From the NCBI GenBank assembly GCA_963783045.1, contig CAWAMD010000009.1, positions 186,001 through 250,000 of the forward strand: a stretch of 64,000 nt of DNA, written 5' to 3'. A program made the translations under genes and the position numbers. Positions 1 through 8,902 of this stretch are shown one piece after another (the stretch's first letter is position 1; the number at the start of each line of letters is the position of its first letter). The DNA is from CAWAMD01 sp963783045 (GTDB taxonomy: Bacteria > Actinomycetota > Nitriliruptoria > Nitriliruptorales > Nitriliruptoraceae). The notes beneath the pieces are model-generated. The model ran no database searches. It was not told the origin of the DNA and saw only the letters and a list, made by a program, of their open reading frames with translations.

Positions 1-1
1 C

Positions 2-3000
2 GACGTGCAGGAGCTGCTCAGCGACACCGGCCTCGGCCGTGAGCTGCACACGATCGTCGGTCAGGGGCAGCTCGACGAGATCCTGAACGCCAAGCCGGAG
101 GAGCGGCGCAAGTTCATCGAGGAGGCGGCCGGCATCCTCAAGCACCGTCGCCGCCGTGAGCGGGCGCTGCGCAAGCTCGACCAGGTCGACGCCCACATCG
201 AGAAGCTCACGAGCGTCCTGCGCGAGCTGAGGCGTCAGCTGCGGCCGCTCGAGCGTCAGGCCGAGGCTGCCAACCGCTACACGGCCCTGCAGTCGGACCT
301 GCGCGAGGTCCAGGTCCAGATCGCCGCGCACGACCTCGCGCGTCTGCGGGCCCGCTGGGAGCGCGACGCCGCCGGGGACTCCGACGCCGCGACCCGCCAG
401 CAGGAGGCCGAGGAGGCCGTCGCGGCCCAGCGGGCCCGCGCCACCGAGGTCGAGGAGTCGCTCGGGCGCATGTCGCCGCAGGCCGAGAAGGCACAGTCGA
501 CCTACTACCGGCTCTCCTCGCTGCTCGAGCGGCTGAAGGGGACCGCGGACCTCATCGACGCGAAGCGCCGCCACCTCGTCGAGTACGTCGAGGAGCCGCT
601 CGCCGGCCGGCCGCCCGACGAGCTGCGGGCCCAGGCCCAGCGGCTCCAGGCGACCCGAGAGGAGCGGCAGCACGAGCGCGAGGACGCCCGAACGACCCTC
701 GAGGAGGCCATGGCGGCCCGTCGGGCGGCCGAGCAGGATCGCCGCGCCCATGAGGCCGAGGTCCAGGCCGAGGCACGTCGTCGCGCCGAGCAGCGCGAGC
801 GCGTGCTGCGCTGGGAGGGCGAGATCTCGGCGCTGCGGGGCGCCATCGCCACGACCGAGGCCGAGCTCGGCCGGGTGACCGCCCAGCTCGGTGGGCTCGA
901 CGACCGGGTCGCGGAGGCCGATGCGGCCGTCGACAAGGTGCAGGACACCATCCAGCGGCTCGACGCCCGCGAGGTCGAGCTGACCGCCACGCTCGAGTCG
1001 GCCGAGGCGCTCGTCGAGCAGGCCCAGGGACAGGTCGACCAGCTCGCGGCCCGCCAGGGCGAGCTCGAGCGGGAGCGCTCGTCGCAGGAGGCGCGGGCCG
1101 AGGCGCTGCGTGCCGCGCTGGCGAACACCGACGACGGCACCGCCGCACTGCTCGACGCCGACCTCGACGGGGTGCTCGGGCCGGTGGCCGGCTACGTCCG
1201 CGTGGAGGCCGCCGCGGACGCCGCCGTGGCCGCCGCGCTCGGACCGCTCGGCGAGGCCGTGGTCGTCGCCAGCCCGGAGGGCGCCCGCCGGGCGGTCGCG
1301 TGGCTGCGCGAGCGCGCAGCCGGCAGCGCCGTCGTCCTCGCCGCCCGTTCCCACGAGGCCCCGGCACCCACGCTCGCCGACGACGCGCGTCAGCAGCTCG
1401 CAGCTGCCGGCGCCATCCCCGTGGGCGACCACCTCGCGCCCCGCGACGGCGAGACGGCCGCACAGGTCGTCGACGCGCTGCGGGGCGCCCTGGCGCACAC
1501 GTGGGTGGTCGCCGACTGGGACGCCGCCGTGCTGCTGCACGGCCGACACCCCGGGCTGACCTTCGTCACCGCGCACGGCGACGTGGCCGGCCCCCGGGGC
1601 TACGCCGGCGGGCAGGCACCCGAGCAGTCGGCCGTCCTGACCGCCACCGCCGCCGAGGACGCCGAGCATCGCGTCGCGCAGCTCGACACCGAGCTCGCGG
1701 CGGTCCGCGGGTCGCTCGACGAGGCGACGGGCGTGCTCGCCGATCGCCGCACGCAGCTGGCGGCCGCCACCGAGCGGATCAACGAGTCCGACGCGCAGAT
1801 CACCGCGGCGGCCGAGCAGCTCGCCCGGCTCAACAAGGAGCTGCACTCGCTCGCGAACCAGCGCGAGATCGTCGCCGCGCAGGCCACCGAGCTGGGCGAG
1901 GTCCTCGAGCGCGACCGCGCGGCCCTGTCCGAGATGAACGCCCGCGGCCCCGACGTGGACGACCCCGAGCCGGTGGACGACGGGCCCGACGAGGTCGCCG
2001 TCGAGCTCGACGAGCAGGTCGAGCGTGCCCGTGAGGCCGAGCTCGATGCCCGCGTCGTCCTCGAGCGGATCACCGAGCAGGTCCGCCACCTCGAGCTCCA
2101 GGCCGACGAGCTCCATCGCGAAGCCGACGAGGTCGAGCACGCGCTCGCCGAGGCCGCCCGCCGCCGGGAGCTGCGCCGACAGGGGATCGTCCGCTGCGGC
2201 GAGCTCGCCGCCCTCTGCCAGGTGGCCGTCGACGGACTGACCGCCTCGATCACCGAGGCCCAGCAGACCCGCGACCGCCTCCAGGGCGACATGGCCGAGG
2301 ACCGCCGCCGCCTCACCGAGATCCGCGAGCGGCTGTCCACGCTGACCGTCGAGCTCGACGAGCTGAAGGAGGCGCGTCACGCCGCCGACCTGCGACGCTC
2401 CGAGCTGCGCCACGAGCTCGAGACCGTCGTCAACCGCTGCCGCGACGAGTTCGGTCTCTCCGTCGAGGATGTGGCCGCCGAGCATCCCGACGCCGAGGGC
2501 TACGACCGGGCCGAGCTCGGCGAGCGCGAGGACGTGCTCGTGCGCAAGCTCGGCCTGCTCGGGCGGGTGAACCCGCTCGCGCTCGAGGAGTTCAAGGCCC
2601 TCGAGGAGCGGCACAAGTTCCTGTCCGGCCAGCTCGACGACCTGCGCAGCTCGAAGCGCGACCTGCAGCAGGTCGTCGAGGCGGTCGACCGCAAGATCGA
2701 GCAGGTCTTCGCCGACGCCTTCGCCGACGTGTCGCGCGAGTTCGACCAGACCTTCGCGACCGTGTTCCCCGGCGGGCACGGGCGTCTGGTGCTCACCGAC
2801 CCGGACGACATGCTCACGACGGGCATCGAGGTCGAGGCACGGCCGCCCGGCAAGAAGGTGACCCGGCTGTCGCTGCTGAGCGGCGGCGAGCGGTCGCTGA
2901 CGGTGCTCGCCTTCGTGTTCGCCATCTTCCGGGCCCGGCCCTCGCCGTTCTACGTGCTCGACGAGGTGGACGCCGCACTCGACGACGTGAACCTGCAGCG

Positions 3001-3211
3001 GCTGCTGAAGGTCATCCGGTCGTTCAAGGGGGCCTCGCAGATCATCATGGTGACCCACCAGAAGCGGTCGATGGAGGTCGCCGACATGCTCTACGGGATC
3101 ACGATGGCACCCGACGCGGTCACCAAGGTGGTCGCCGACCGTCTCGCGGACGACGAGGTGGCCGAGGCGCTCGTCGAGGCCGGCTCAACCGCCGGCCCGC
3201 CGGCCGGGTGA
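2..3211 (+). CDS. smc: Chromosome segregation protein SMC (5' end outside window)
   Basis: ATPase of the condensin-like SMC complex that compacts and segregates the chromosome with ScpA/ScpB. The frame is open from the first bases and begins at DVQELLSDTGLG, normally some 110-120 residues into SMC, so the N-terminal Walker A part lies upstream. What remains is 1069 residues: a long Glu/Arg/Ala-rich coiled coil, a hinge around residues 380-545 (LDGVLGPVAGYV region), a second coiled coil, then the C-terminal ATPase lobe with the signature LSLLSGGERSLT (about 957-968) and Walker B YVLDEVDAAL (about 983-992). ftsY follows on the same strand, the usual actinobacterial order. Identity is secure; only the 5' part is missing. 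Confidence 0.97.
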   Translation, partial: DVQELLSDTGLGRELHTIVGQGQLDEILNAKPEERRKFIEEAAGILKHRRRRERALRKLDQVDAHIEKLTSVLRELRRQLRPLERQAEAANRYTALQSDLREVQVQIAAHDLARLRARWERDAAGDSDAATRQQEAEEAVAAQRARATEVEESLGRMSPQAEKAQSTYYRLSSLLERLKGTADLIDAKRRHLVEYVEEPLAGRPPDELRAQAQRLQATREERQHEREDARTTLEEAMAARRAAEQDRRAHEAEVQAEARRRAEQRERVLRWEGEISALRGAIATTEAELGRVTAQLGGLDDRVAEADAAVDKVQDTIQRLDAREVELTATLESAEALVEQAQGQVDQLAARQGELERERSSQEARAEALRAALANTDDGTAALLDADLDGVLGPVAGYVRVEAAADAAVAAALGPLGEAVVVASPEGARRAVAWLRERAAGSAVVLAARSHEAPAPTLADDARQQLAAAGAIPVGDHLAPRDGETAAQVVDALRGALAHTWVVADWDAAVLLHGRHPGLTFVTAHGDVAGPRGYAGGQAPEQSAVLTATAAEDAEHRVAQLDTELAAVRGSLDEATGVLADRRTQLAAATERINESDAQITAAAEQLARLNKELHSLANQREIVAAQATELGEVLERDRAALSEMNARGPDVDDPEPVDDGPDEVAVELDEQVERAREAELDARVVLERITEQVRHLELQADELHREADEVEHALAEAARRRELRRQGIVRCGELAALCQVAVDGLTASITEAQQTRDRLQGDMAEDRRRLTEIRERLSTLTVELDELKEARHAADLRRSELRHELETVVNRCRDEFGLSVEDVAAEHPDAEGYDRAELGEREDVLVRKLGLLGRVNPLALEEFKALEERHKFLSGQLDDLRSSKRDLQQVVEAVDRKIEQVFADAFADVSREFDQTFATVFPGGHGRLVLTDPDDMLTTGIEVEARPPGKKVTRLSLLSGGERSLTVLAFVFAIFRARPSPFYVLDEVDAALDDVNLQRLLKVIRSFKGASQIIMVTHQKRSMEVADMLYGITMAPDAVTKVVADRLADDEVAEALVEAGSTAGPPAG

Positions 3212-3343
3212 GCTGCCGCTGATCCGCCGCGGACGTCCACCCTCGGCCCCGATGACGCTGCAGCGGCACGGTACGTTGCGGGACTGACGTACCGGCGCTC
3301 TCGATCTCGCGTCGGCATCCCCATCTGCTGGTCGAGGCACCCG

Positions 3344-4501
3344 ATGGAAATCATCATCCTGTCGATCATCGTCGGCGTGGCGCTCATCGTGCTCGTCGCG
3401 GGTCTCGTCGTGTCGGGTCGCCGGCGCGGCGGCGCCGGGACGCTCGAGCGACCCACCACGACGACGGCCCCGCCCGAGGCGCCGCCCCGCGAGGCCGAGG
3501 CGCCGCCGGAGGCCCGGGCACCCGCCGCCGAGGCCCCGCCCGCGCCCCCCGAGGCGCCGCCCGCTCCGCCGGTCGAGGAGCTCACGCTCGGCGAACGGTT
3601 CCGCCGTCGTCTGTCGCGCACCCGCAACGTCTTCGGGACCTCGGTCGCGGAGCTCTTCGGCCGTGGCGTCTCCGAGGATGCCTGGGAGGGCCTCGAGGAG
3701 GCCCTGATCACCGCCGACGTTGGCGTGCAGGCGACGCTGGAGATCGTCGAGGAGCTGCGCCGGCGGGTCCGTGAGGAAGGCGTGACCGACGGCCCGCGCG
3801 TCGTGGCGCTGCTCAAGCAGGAGCTGCGCAAGGCGCTCGGCGACCCGGACCGTGAGCTCGCCCGCGCCGCCGACGACGAACCGACCGTCTGGCTCGTCAC
3901 CGGGGTCAACGGGACCGGCAAGACCACCACCATCGGCAAGCTCGCCGCGGTCGAGGAGCGCGAGGGCCGGGCCGCGGTCCTGGCCGCCGCCGACACCTTC
4001 CGCGCCGCGGCGGCGGAGCAGCTCGGTCTCTGGGCGGAGCGCACCGGCGCCCGCCTGGTCCGCAAGGAGGAGGGCGCCGACCCGGCATCGGTCGCCTACG
4101 ACGGCTACATGGCGGCGAAGGCCACGGACGCGGACCTGCTCATCATCGACACCGCCGGACGCCTCCACAACAAGCGGGAGCTCATGGACGAGCTGTCGAA
4201 GGTCAAGCGCGTCGTCGAGAAGCAGGCCGGCCCGCTCGAGGAGACGCTGCTGGTGCTCGACGCCACGACGGGGCAGAACGGCATCGCCCAGGCGCGGGCG
4301 TTCACCGAGGCCGTCGACGTGACCGGCGTCGTGCTCACGAAGCTCGACGGCTCCTCCAAGGGCGGGATCGTCGTCGCGGTGCAGCGCGAGCTCGGTCTGC
4401 CGGTGAAGCTCGTCGGGCTCGGCGAGGACGTCGACGACCTCGCCCACTTCGACCCGGACGCGTTCGTCGAGGGGCTGTTCGCCGACCTCGACCCGGTGTA
4501 G
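3344..4501 (+). CDS. ftsY: Signal recognition particle receptor FtsY
   Basis: SRP receptor GTPase that docks the Ffh-ribosome complex at the membrane. It has 385 residues. An N-terminal hydrophobic segment (about residues 3-24) is followed by an Ala/Pro/Glu-rich linker to about residue 80, then the NG domain. The P-loop GVNGTGKTTT is at about 187-196, DTFRAAAAEQL follows at about 217, DTAGRL is at about 269 and TKLDGSSKGG at about 331. An explicit N-terminal transmembrane anchor is typical of actinobacterial FtsY, unlike the acidic A domain of E. coli. It lies between smc and ffh on the same strand, with 132 bp upstream and 96 bp downstream. A weak GAGG lies upstream of the ATG. Confidence 0.96.
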   Translation: MEIIILSIIVGVALIVLVAGLVVSGRRRGGAGTLERPTTTTAPPEAPPREAEAPPEARAPAAEAPPAPPEAPPAPPVEELTLGERFRRRLSRTRNVFGTSVAELFGRGVSEDAWEGLEEALITADVGVQATLEIVEELRRRVREEGVTDGPRVVALLKQELRKALGDPDRELARAADDEPTVWLVTGVNGTGKTTTIGKLAAVEEREGRAAVLAAADTFRAAAAEQLGLWAERTGARLVRKEEGADPASVAYDGYMAAKATDADLLIIDTAGRLHNKRELMDELSKVKRVVEKQAGPLEETLLVLDATTGQNGIAQARAFTEAVDVTGVVLTKLDGSSKGGIVVAVQRELGLPVKLVGLGEDVDDLAHFDPDAFVEGLFADLDPV

Positions 4502-4597
4502 CGGCAGGGGCACGCCAGGGGAGCCGTCGGGGCCTCCCCGCTACCCTGCGTCCCGGATCGTCGCAGCCCCCGTGTCACTGACCTGAAGGCCGCAACC

Positions 4598-6088
4598 GTG
4601 TTCGACGCCCTCTCCGAACGTCTCGAGTCCGCCCTCGACCGCGTGCGCGGCCGCGGCCGGCTGGACGAGAAGACGGTCGACGCCACCCTGCGCGAGATCC
4701 GCCTCGCCCTGCTCGAGGCCGACGTCAACTTCAAGGTCGTGAAGCAGTTCGTCGGGCGGCTCAAGGAGACCCTCGTCGGCGAGGAGGTCAACAAGGCCCT
4801 CAACCCCTCGCAGACCGTCATCAAGGCCGTCCACGACCAGCTCGAGCAGGCGCTCGGCGGCACGACCGCCCCGCTCGACCTCGGCTCCGGCAAGCCGTCC
4901 GTGATCATGCTCGCGGGCCTGCAGGGCTCCGGCAAGACCACCGCCGCCGGCAAGCTCGCCGCCTACCTGAAGAAGAAGGGCCGCAACCCGATGCTGGTCG
5001 CCTGCGACCTGCAGCGGCCCGCTGCCGTCGAGCAGCTGCGCGTCAACGCGAAGAAGGCGGGCGTGCACGTCTACGCGCCGGTCACCTCGGGCGACCCGGT
5101 CCCCGTGGCACGCGACTCGATCGGCAAGGCCCGCGAGACCGGCTGCGACGTCGTCATCGTCGACACGGCGGGGCGCCTGCACATCGACGAGGAGCTCATG
5201 CAGCAGGCGGCCGACATCCGTCGGGTCGTCGACGCGCACGAGACCCTGTTCGTCATCGACTCGATGATCGGACAGGAGGCCGTCAACGTCGCGAAGTCGT
5301 TCCACGACGTGGTCGGCTTCGACGGGGTGGTGCTCACGAAGCTCGACGGTGACGCGCGTGGCGGCGCCGCCCTGTCGGTCCGCGAGGTCACGGGCGCGCC
5401 GATCAAGTTCGCGTCGGTGGGCGAGAAGCTCGACGAGTTCGAGCAGTTCCACCCCGACCGCATGGCCGGTCGGATCCTCGGCATGGGCGACGTGATGACG
5501 CTCATCGAGAAGGCCGAAGAGACCTACACCGAGGAGGAGGCCGCACAGGCCGAGGAGGCGCTGCTCTCCGGGCAGTTCACCCTCGAGGACTTCCTCGACC
5601 AGATGCAGATGCTCAAGAAGATGGGGCCGCTCAAGGGCCTGCTCAACATGATGCCCGGGCTGGGCAACCAGCTGAAGGACATCGACATCGACGACAAGCA
5701 GGTCGGCCGCATCGAGGCGATCATCCGCGGCATGACCCCCGAGGAGCGGCGCGACCCGAAGGTCCTCAACGGCTCCCGGCGCAAGCGCATCGCCCGGGGA
5801 TCCGGCGTGACCGTCACGGAGATCAACCGCCTGGTCAAGCAGTTCCAGGAGGCCCAGAAGCTCATGAAGTCGGTCTCGAAGATGGCCGGCATGCAGGGCG
5901 GAGGCCCCGGCGGGAAGCGCAAGGGCAAGCCGAAGGGTGGCGTGCGCGGCCAGATGGCACAGGCCAAGGCGCTGAAGCAGCTGCAGCAGTCCGGCCAGCT
6001 CCCCGGCGGCATGGGTGGCGCCGGCGGCGGCATGGGCGGCTTCCCCGGCCTGAAGCCCGCCCCGCCGAAGGGCAAGAAGAAGGACTGA
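4598..6088 (+). CDS. ffh: Signal recognition particle protein Ffh (SRP54)
   Basis: GTPase of the signal recognition particle; it binds signal peptides and SRP RNA. It has 496 residues with a GTG start. The N domain is followed by the G domain with P-loop GLQGSGKTT (about 107-115), DLQRPAAVEQL, DTAGRL (about 189) and TKLDGDARGG (about 247). The methionine-rich M domain (about 300-430) holds GMTPEERRDPKVLNGSRRKR, the RNA-binding helix region. The C-terminal ~65 residues are a Gly/Met/Lys/Gln-rich tail, longer than in E. coli but common in actinobacteria. The tandem hairpin repeats at 6106-6214 follow immediately and may end or process the transcript. Confidence 0.96.
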   Translation: MFDALSERLESALDRVRGRGRLDEKTVDATLREIRLALLEADVNFKVVKQFVGRLKETLVGEEVNKALNPSQTVIKAVHDQLEQALGGTTAPLDLGSGKPSVIMLAGLQGSGKTTAAGKLAAYLKKKGRNPMLVACDLQRPAAVEQLRVNAKKAGVHVYAPVTSGDPVPVARDSIGKARETGCDVVIVDTAGRLHIDEELMQQAADIRRVVDAHETLFVIDSMIGQEAVNVAKSFHDVVGFDGVVLTKLDGDARGGAALSVREVTGAPIKFASVGEKLDEFEQFHPDRMAGRILGMGDVMTLIEKAEETYTEEEAAQAEEALLSGQFTLEDFLDQMQMLKKMGPLKGLLNMMPGLGNQLKDIDIDDKQVGRIEAIIRGMTPEERRDPKVLNGSRRKRIARGSGVTVTEINRLVKQFQEAQKLMKSVSKMAGMQGGGPGGKRKGKPKGGVRGQMAQAKALKQLQQSGQLPGGMGGAGGGMGGFPGLKPAPPKGKKKD

Positions 6089-6105
6089 CCCCTCCCCCCA
6101 CGGAA

Positions 6106-6214
6106 ACGTGCGGAGTTATCCCGCCCTCGTGGGTACAACGCCGCACACATCTCGGCGCGCGCAGGATACGTGCGGAGTTATCCCGCTCTCGTGGGTACAA
6201 CGCCGCACACATCT
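6106..6214. repeat. Two tandem copies of a 47-bp hairpin element (62-bp period)
   Basis: Two nearly identical units (6106-6152 and 6168-6214) start 62 bp apart in the ffh-rpsP gap. Each begins ACGTGCGGAGTTATCCCG and ends ACAACGCCGCACACATC. The two halves pair: GTGCGG with CCGCAC, then GTT with AAC, then TCCCGC with the GTGGG side, with two mismatches and a one-base bulge. Each copy can therefore form a roughly 17-pair hairpin with a small loop. The copies differ at only one base within the unit. A related element is at 39373-39423. The function is unknown; the position after ffh would suit transcription termination or mRNA stabilisation. Confidence 0.85.
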
Positions 6215-6423
6215 CTCGGGTCGCTGTCGCGAGCCTGCGCGGCTACCCTGCTCCCCGGCCGGTCTCGAGGTCCGCCTCCTGACCGCACCTGCACCACGAC
6301 CACGGCCGACCTCCGCCCCGCCGCCCGTCCCACCCACCACTGAAGGGACGGTCCGTGGGGTACGGGCCGGCCATCATCCCGCCGCGGCGACGCGCCCGGC
6401 GACGTTTCCAGGAGATCACGTCC

Positions 6424-6822
6424 ATGGCTGTCAAGCTGCGTCTGCGCCGCGAGGGCACGAAGAAGAAGCCGCACTACCGGGTCGTCGCGGCCGACTCCCG
6501 CTCCCCGCGCAACGGCCGCTTCATCGAGATCATCGGCGAGTACCACCCGATGGCCGAGCCCTCCGACATCAAGATCGACTCCGAGCGTGCGCTGCACTGG
6601 CTGCGCAACGGCGCCAAGCCGACCAGCGCGGTCGAGAAGCTGCTCCGCATCGCGGGCGTCTGGGAGGAGTTCAAGCCGGGCGACGCGCCGAAGCGCGATC
6701 GCAGTGCAGACAGCAGCGGCCCGAAGCCGTCGAAGAAGGCCAGGGCGAAGGCAGAGGCCGCCGCCCAGACCGGCACCGCGCCCGCGAGCGGCAACGCGTC
6801 GGGTGAGGAGGCGTCCGAGTGA
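6424..6822 (+). CDS. rpsP: 30S ribosomal protein S16
   Basis: Small-subunit ribosomal protein S16, 132 residues. The ATG at 6424 is chosen because AGGAG lies 9 nt upstream and translation begins MAVKLRLRREGTKKKPHYRV, the standard S16 N-terminus. The core (about residues 1-85) includes DSRSPRNGRFIEIIGEYHPM. From about residue 90 there is a Lys/Ala/Ser/Glu-rich low-complexity tail, as in many actinobacterial S16 proteins. It overlaps khpA by 4 bp (GTGA), so the two are probably translationally coupled. First gene of the rpsP-khpA-rimM-trmD unit. Confidence 0.97.
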   Translation: MAVKLRLRREGTKKKPHYRVVAADSRSPRNGRFIEIIGEYHPMAEPSDIKIDSERALHWLRNGAKPTSAVEKLLRIAGVWEEFKPGDAPKRDRSADSSGPKPSKKARAKAEAAAQTGTAPASGNASGEEASE

Positions 6823-7055
6823 AGGCCGAGGCCGTCCTCGAATACGTCGCGAAGCAGCTCGTCGACCACCCCGACGACGTCGAGGTCGTGGTCGTCGAGG
6901 GGGGACGCAACGTCACCCTCGAGCTCCACGTCAACGACGACGATCTGGGCAAGGTGATCGGCAAGCGGGGGCGCACCGCCAAGGCGCTGCGCACCCTCGT
7001 CAAGGCCGCCGCCTCACTCGACGACGAGAACGTCAACGTCGAGATCGTCGATTAG
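6819..7055 (+). CDS. khpA: KH-domain RNA-binding protein KhpA
   Basis: Small 78-residue KH RNA-binding protein. The GXXG loop lies in GKVIGKRGRTAKALR (about residues 44-58). The family (KhpA/YlqC) sits between rpsP and rimM in actinobacteria and Firmicutes, binds RNA and acts with KhpB in cell-shape control in other species. The GTG start overlaps the rpsP stop (GTGA). It ends at a TAG 15 bp before a block of 45-bp tandem repeats that separates it from rimM. Confidence 0.93.
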   Translation: MKAEAVLEYVAKQLVDHPDDVEVVVVEGGRNVTLELHVNDDDLGKVIGKRGRTAKALRTLVKAAASLDDENVNVEIVD

Positions 7056-7070
7056 GGTCGTCGTGGGCTG

Positions 7071-7240
7071 CGCCGTGCGTGCTCGCTCCGCTCCGCGCCA
7101 CCGGCTCGTTCGGGGCGCCGTGCGTGCTCGCTCCGCTCCGCGCCACCGGCTCGTTCGGGGCGCCGTGCGTGCTCGCTCCGCTCCGCGCCACCGGCTCGTT
7201 CGGGGCGCCGTGCGTGCTCGCTCCGCTCCGCGCCACCGGC
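7071..7240. repeat. 45-bp tandem repeat, 3.8 copies, between khpA and rimM
   Basis: Unit starts are at 7071, 7116, 7161 and 7206. Each starts CGCCGTGCGTGCTCGCTCCG and contains CTCCGCGCCACCGGCTCG; the last copy stops at about 7240. The copies are identical where they overlap. The period is a multiple of three and two forward frames stay open through it, but the peptides are repetitive and no start or RBS supports translation. The block fills most of the 191-bp gap and ends 6 bp before the rimM GTG, where the ribosome-binding site should be. Confidence 0.95.
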
Positions 7241-7246
7241 GACTCC

Positions 7247-7792
7247 GTGACTGAGCAGGTGCTCGTCGGGCGGATCGTCAAGCCCCATGGCATCCGTGGC
7301 GAGGTGGTGGTCGTCGTCCTCAGCGACGTGCCCGACCGGTTCGCCCCGGGCACGGTCCACACCGTGCGCGACCGGTCGCTGGTGGTCACGACCTCGCGCC
7401 CCCACCAGGGGCGGCTGCTCGTCGCCTTCGAGGGCATCGGCGACCGCACGGCGGCGGAGGCCCTGCGCGGCGCCGAGCTCTACGCCCCGCCGGCCGACGT
7501 GTCCGAGAGCGAGACCTACTACGCCCACGAGCTCGCGGGCATGCAGGTCGTCCACGCCGACGGCACCGACCTCGGCACGGTCGTCGACCTCATCGACCTT
7601 CCTCCGGCCGCCGGCTACGACCTGCTCGAGGTCGAGCGTGCCGACGGGACGCGCTGGCTGCTGCCCGCCGTCGACGAGTACGTCGAGGTCGCCGTCGACG
7701 AGGCCGGCAGCGAGCGGCTCGTCCTCGTCGACCCTCCCGAGGGTCTCGTCGAGCCGGACCGCGCCGAGCCGACCGGCGAGGAGTCGGGATGA
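7247..7792 (+). CDS. rimM: 16S rRNA processing protein RimM
   Basis: Ribosome maturation factor that assists 30S head assembly around S19. It has 181 residues and begins VTEQVLVGRIVKPHGIRGEV, the conserved RimM start (G-I-KPHG-RGE). It has the N-terminal beta-barrel and a C-terminal PRC-like barrel (ETYYAHELAGMQV onward). The GTG at 7247 is chosen by this match; the frame is open further upstream through the tandem repeats, but that part has no homology. No clear Shine-Dalgarno precedes it because the repeat array abuts the start. ATGA overlap with trmD. Confidence 0.94.
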   Translation: MTEQVLVGRIVKPHGIRGEVVVVVLSDVPDRFAPGTVHTVRDRSLVVTTSRPHQGRLLVAFEGIGDRTAAEALRGAELYAPPADVSESETYYAHELAGMQVVHADGTDLGTVVDLIDLPPAAGYDLLEVERADGTRWLLPAVDEYVEVAVDEAGSERLVLVDPPEGLVEPDRAEPTGEESG

Positions 7793-8553
7793 GGATCGAC
7801 ATCGTCACGATCTTCCCGGAGTACTTCGTCGGGCCGCTCACCACGTCGCTGATCGGCAAGGCGGTCGAGGCCGGGACCCTCGACCTGCGCACCCACGACC
7901 TGCGTGACTGGACCACCGACCGGCACCGCACCGTCGACGATGCGCCGTACGGGGGTGGCGCCGGGATGGTCATGCGAGCCGACGTGTGGTTCCGGGCGGC
8001 CGAGGACGTATGGAACGACGTGATCCCGGCTCCCGACCCGCCGGCGGTCGCCGGCGGACCGCGGCCCCGGACGATCCTGCTGACGCCCCGGGGGCGCCCG
8101 CTGGACCAGTCGCTGGCCCGGCAGCTGGCGGCCGAGGAGCGGCTCGTGCTCGCCTGCGGCCGCTACGAGGGCATCGACGAGCGGGTCCACGACGCGGTGG
8201 CGACCGACGAGATCTCGATCGGGGACTACGTGCTCGCCGGCGGGGAGGCCGCCGCGGTCGTCCTCGTCGAGGCGGTCTCGCGCCTCGTCCCCGGCGTCCT
8301 CGGCAACGAGGCGTCGGCACAGGACGAGTCCTTCAGCCGCGGGCTCCTCGAGTACCCGCAGTACACCCGCCCCGCGCAGATCCGCGGCATGGAGGTTCCG
8401 CCGATCCTCACCTCCGGCGACCACGGGGCGGTGGCGGCCTGGCGGCACGAGCAGGCGCTGGCGCTCACCCGCCGACGCCGGCCCGACCTCCTCGGGGACC
8501 CGGTCACCGGTGAGCCGACCGACGACGGTCGAGGGGCGACGTCGACCGACTGA
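7789..8553 (+). CDS. trmD: tRNA (guanine-N1-)-methyltransferase TrmD
   Basis: SpoUT-fold methyltransferase that makes m1G37 in tRNAs using S-adenosylmethionine, which prevents +1 frameshifting. It has 254 residues, normal for the family. Family motifs are MRIDIVTIFPEYF at the N-terminus, GGGAGMVMR, LACGRYEGIDERV, the knot region EISIGDYVLAGGEAA (about 140-154) and DESFSRGLLEYPQYTRP. The ATG overlaps the rimM stop (ATGA). A gap of about 350 bp with its own promoter candidate separates it from rplS. Confidence 0.97.
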   Translation: MRIDIVTIFPEYFVGPLTTSLIGKAVEAGTLDLRTHDLRDWTTDRHRTVDDAPYGGGAGMVMRADVWFRAAEDVWNDVIPAPDPPAVAGGPRPRTILLTPRGRPLDQSLARQLAAEERLVLACGRYEGIDERVHDAVATDEISIGDYVLAGGEAAAVVLVEAVSRLVPGVLGNEASAQDESFSRGLLEYPQYTRPAQIRGMEVPPILTSGDHGAVAAWRHEQALALTRRRRPDLLGDPVTGEPTDDGRGATSTD

Positions 8554-8902
8554 CATCGCACATGGACGCGGCGTCGTTTGACCGTCCCACCTGCGGCGCC
8601 GTACTATCCGCGCCTGCAGCGCACGCTGGCCCCACTCGCGCGCACGGGTTCTGCCCGCGGCTCTCTGGGCGGACACGTAAAGGAGTCCCCTCCAGTCCCG
8701 CCGGGACGCCTCCGTGGTCGTTTCCGGCCGACCGATTTCGCGCGGTGGCCGTGTCGGCTCAGCGGCGCCCCGGATCTCCAACGCGCCCGAATGCCCGACG
8801 GCTGCTCGCCGACCGACGCGAGCCGCAGCCCCCCGACGGTCCACGAACGCAGGCCACACGGAACGCCGGCCCCACGCCGACCCACGAACGCAGGATGGAA
8901 CG
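8554..8902 (+). other. rplS leader / intergenic region
   Basis: 349 bp without a convincing gene. It contains a sigma-70-like promoter (separate entry), an AAAGGAG followed by the complementary CCCCTCC about 75 nt downstream of it, and two copies of CCACGAACGCAGG (8841 and 8882), the second overlapping the rplS ribosome-binding region. The long leader would fit autoregulation by L19, as known in Firmicutes, but I cannot show a conserved structure. Short open frames here (for example from 8562) have skewed composition and no support. Confidence 0.5.
8578..8607 (+). promoter_or_regulatory. Candidate sigma-70 promoter for rplS
   Basis: TTGACC at 8578-8583 and TACTAT at 8602-8607, with an 18-bp spacer. 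It is among the best -35/-10 matches in the window and lies in a local dip in GC content. It would give an rplS leader of roughly 290 nt. Confidence 0.55.

Noticed and set aside
6108..6806. A frame reading through the hairpin repeats into rpsP
   Set aside because: Out of frame with rpsP, Arg/Pro-rich, and created by the repeat sequence itself.
7063..7254. Coding region through the 45-bp repeats
   Set aside because: Perfectly periodic RARSAPRHRLVRGAV-type peptide with no start signal; better explained as a noncoding tandem array.
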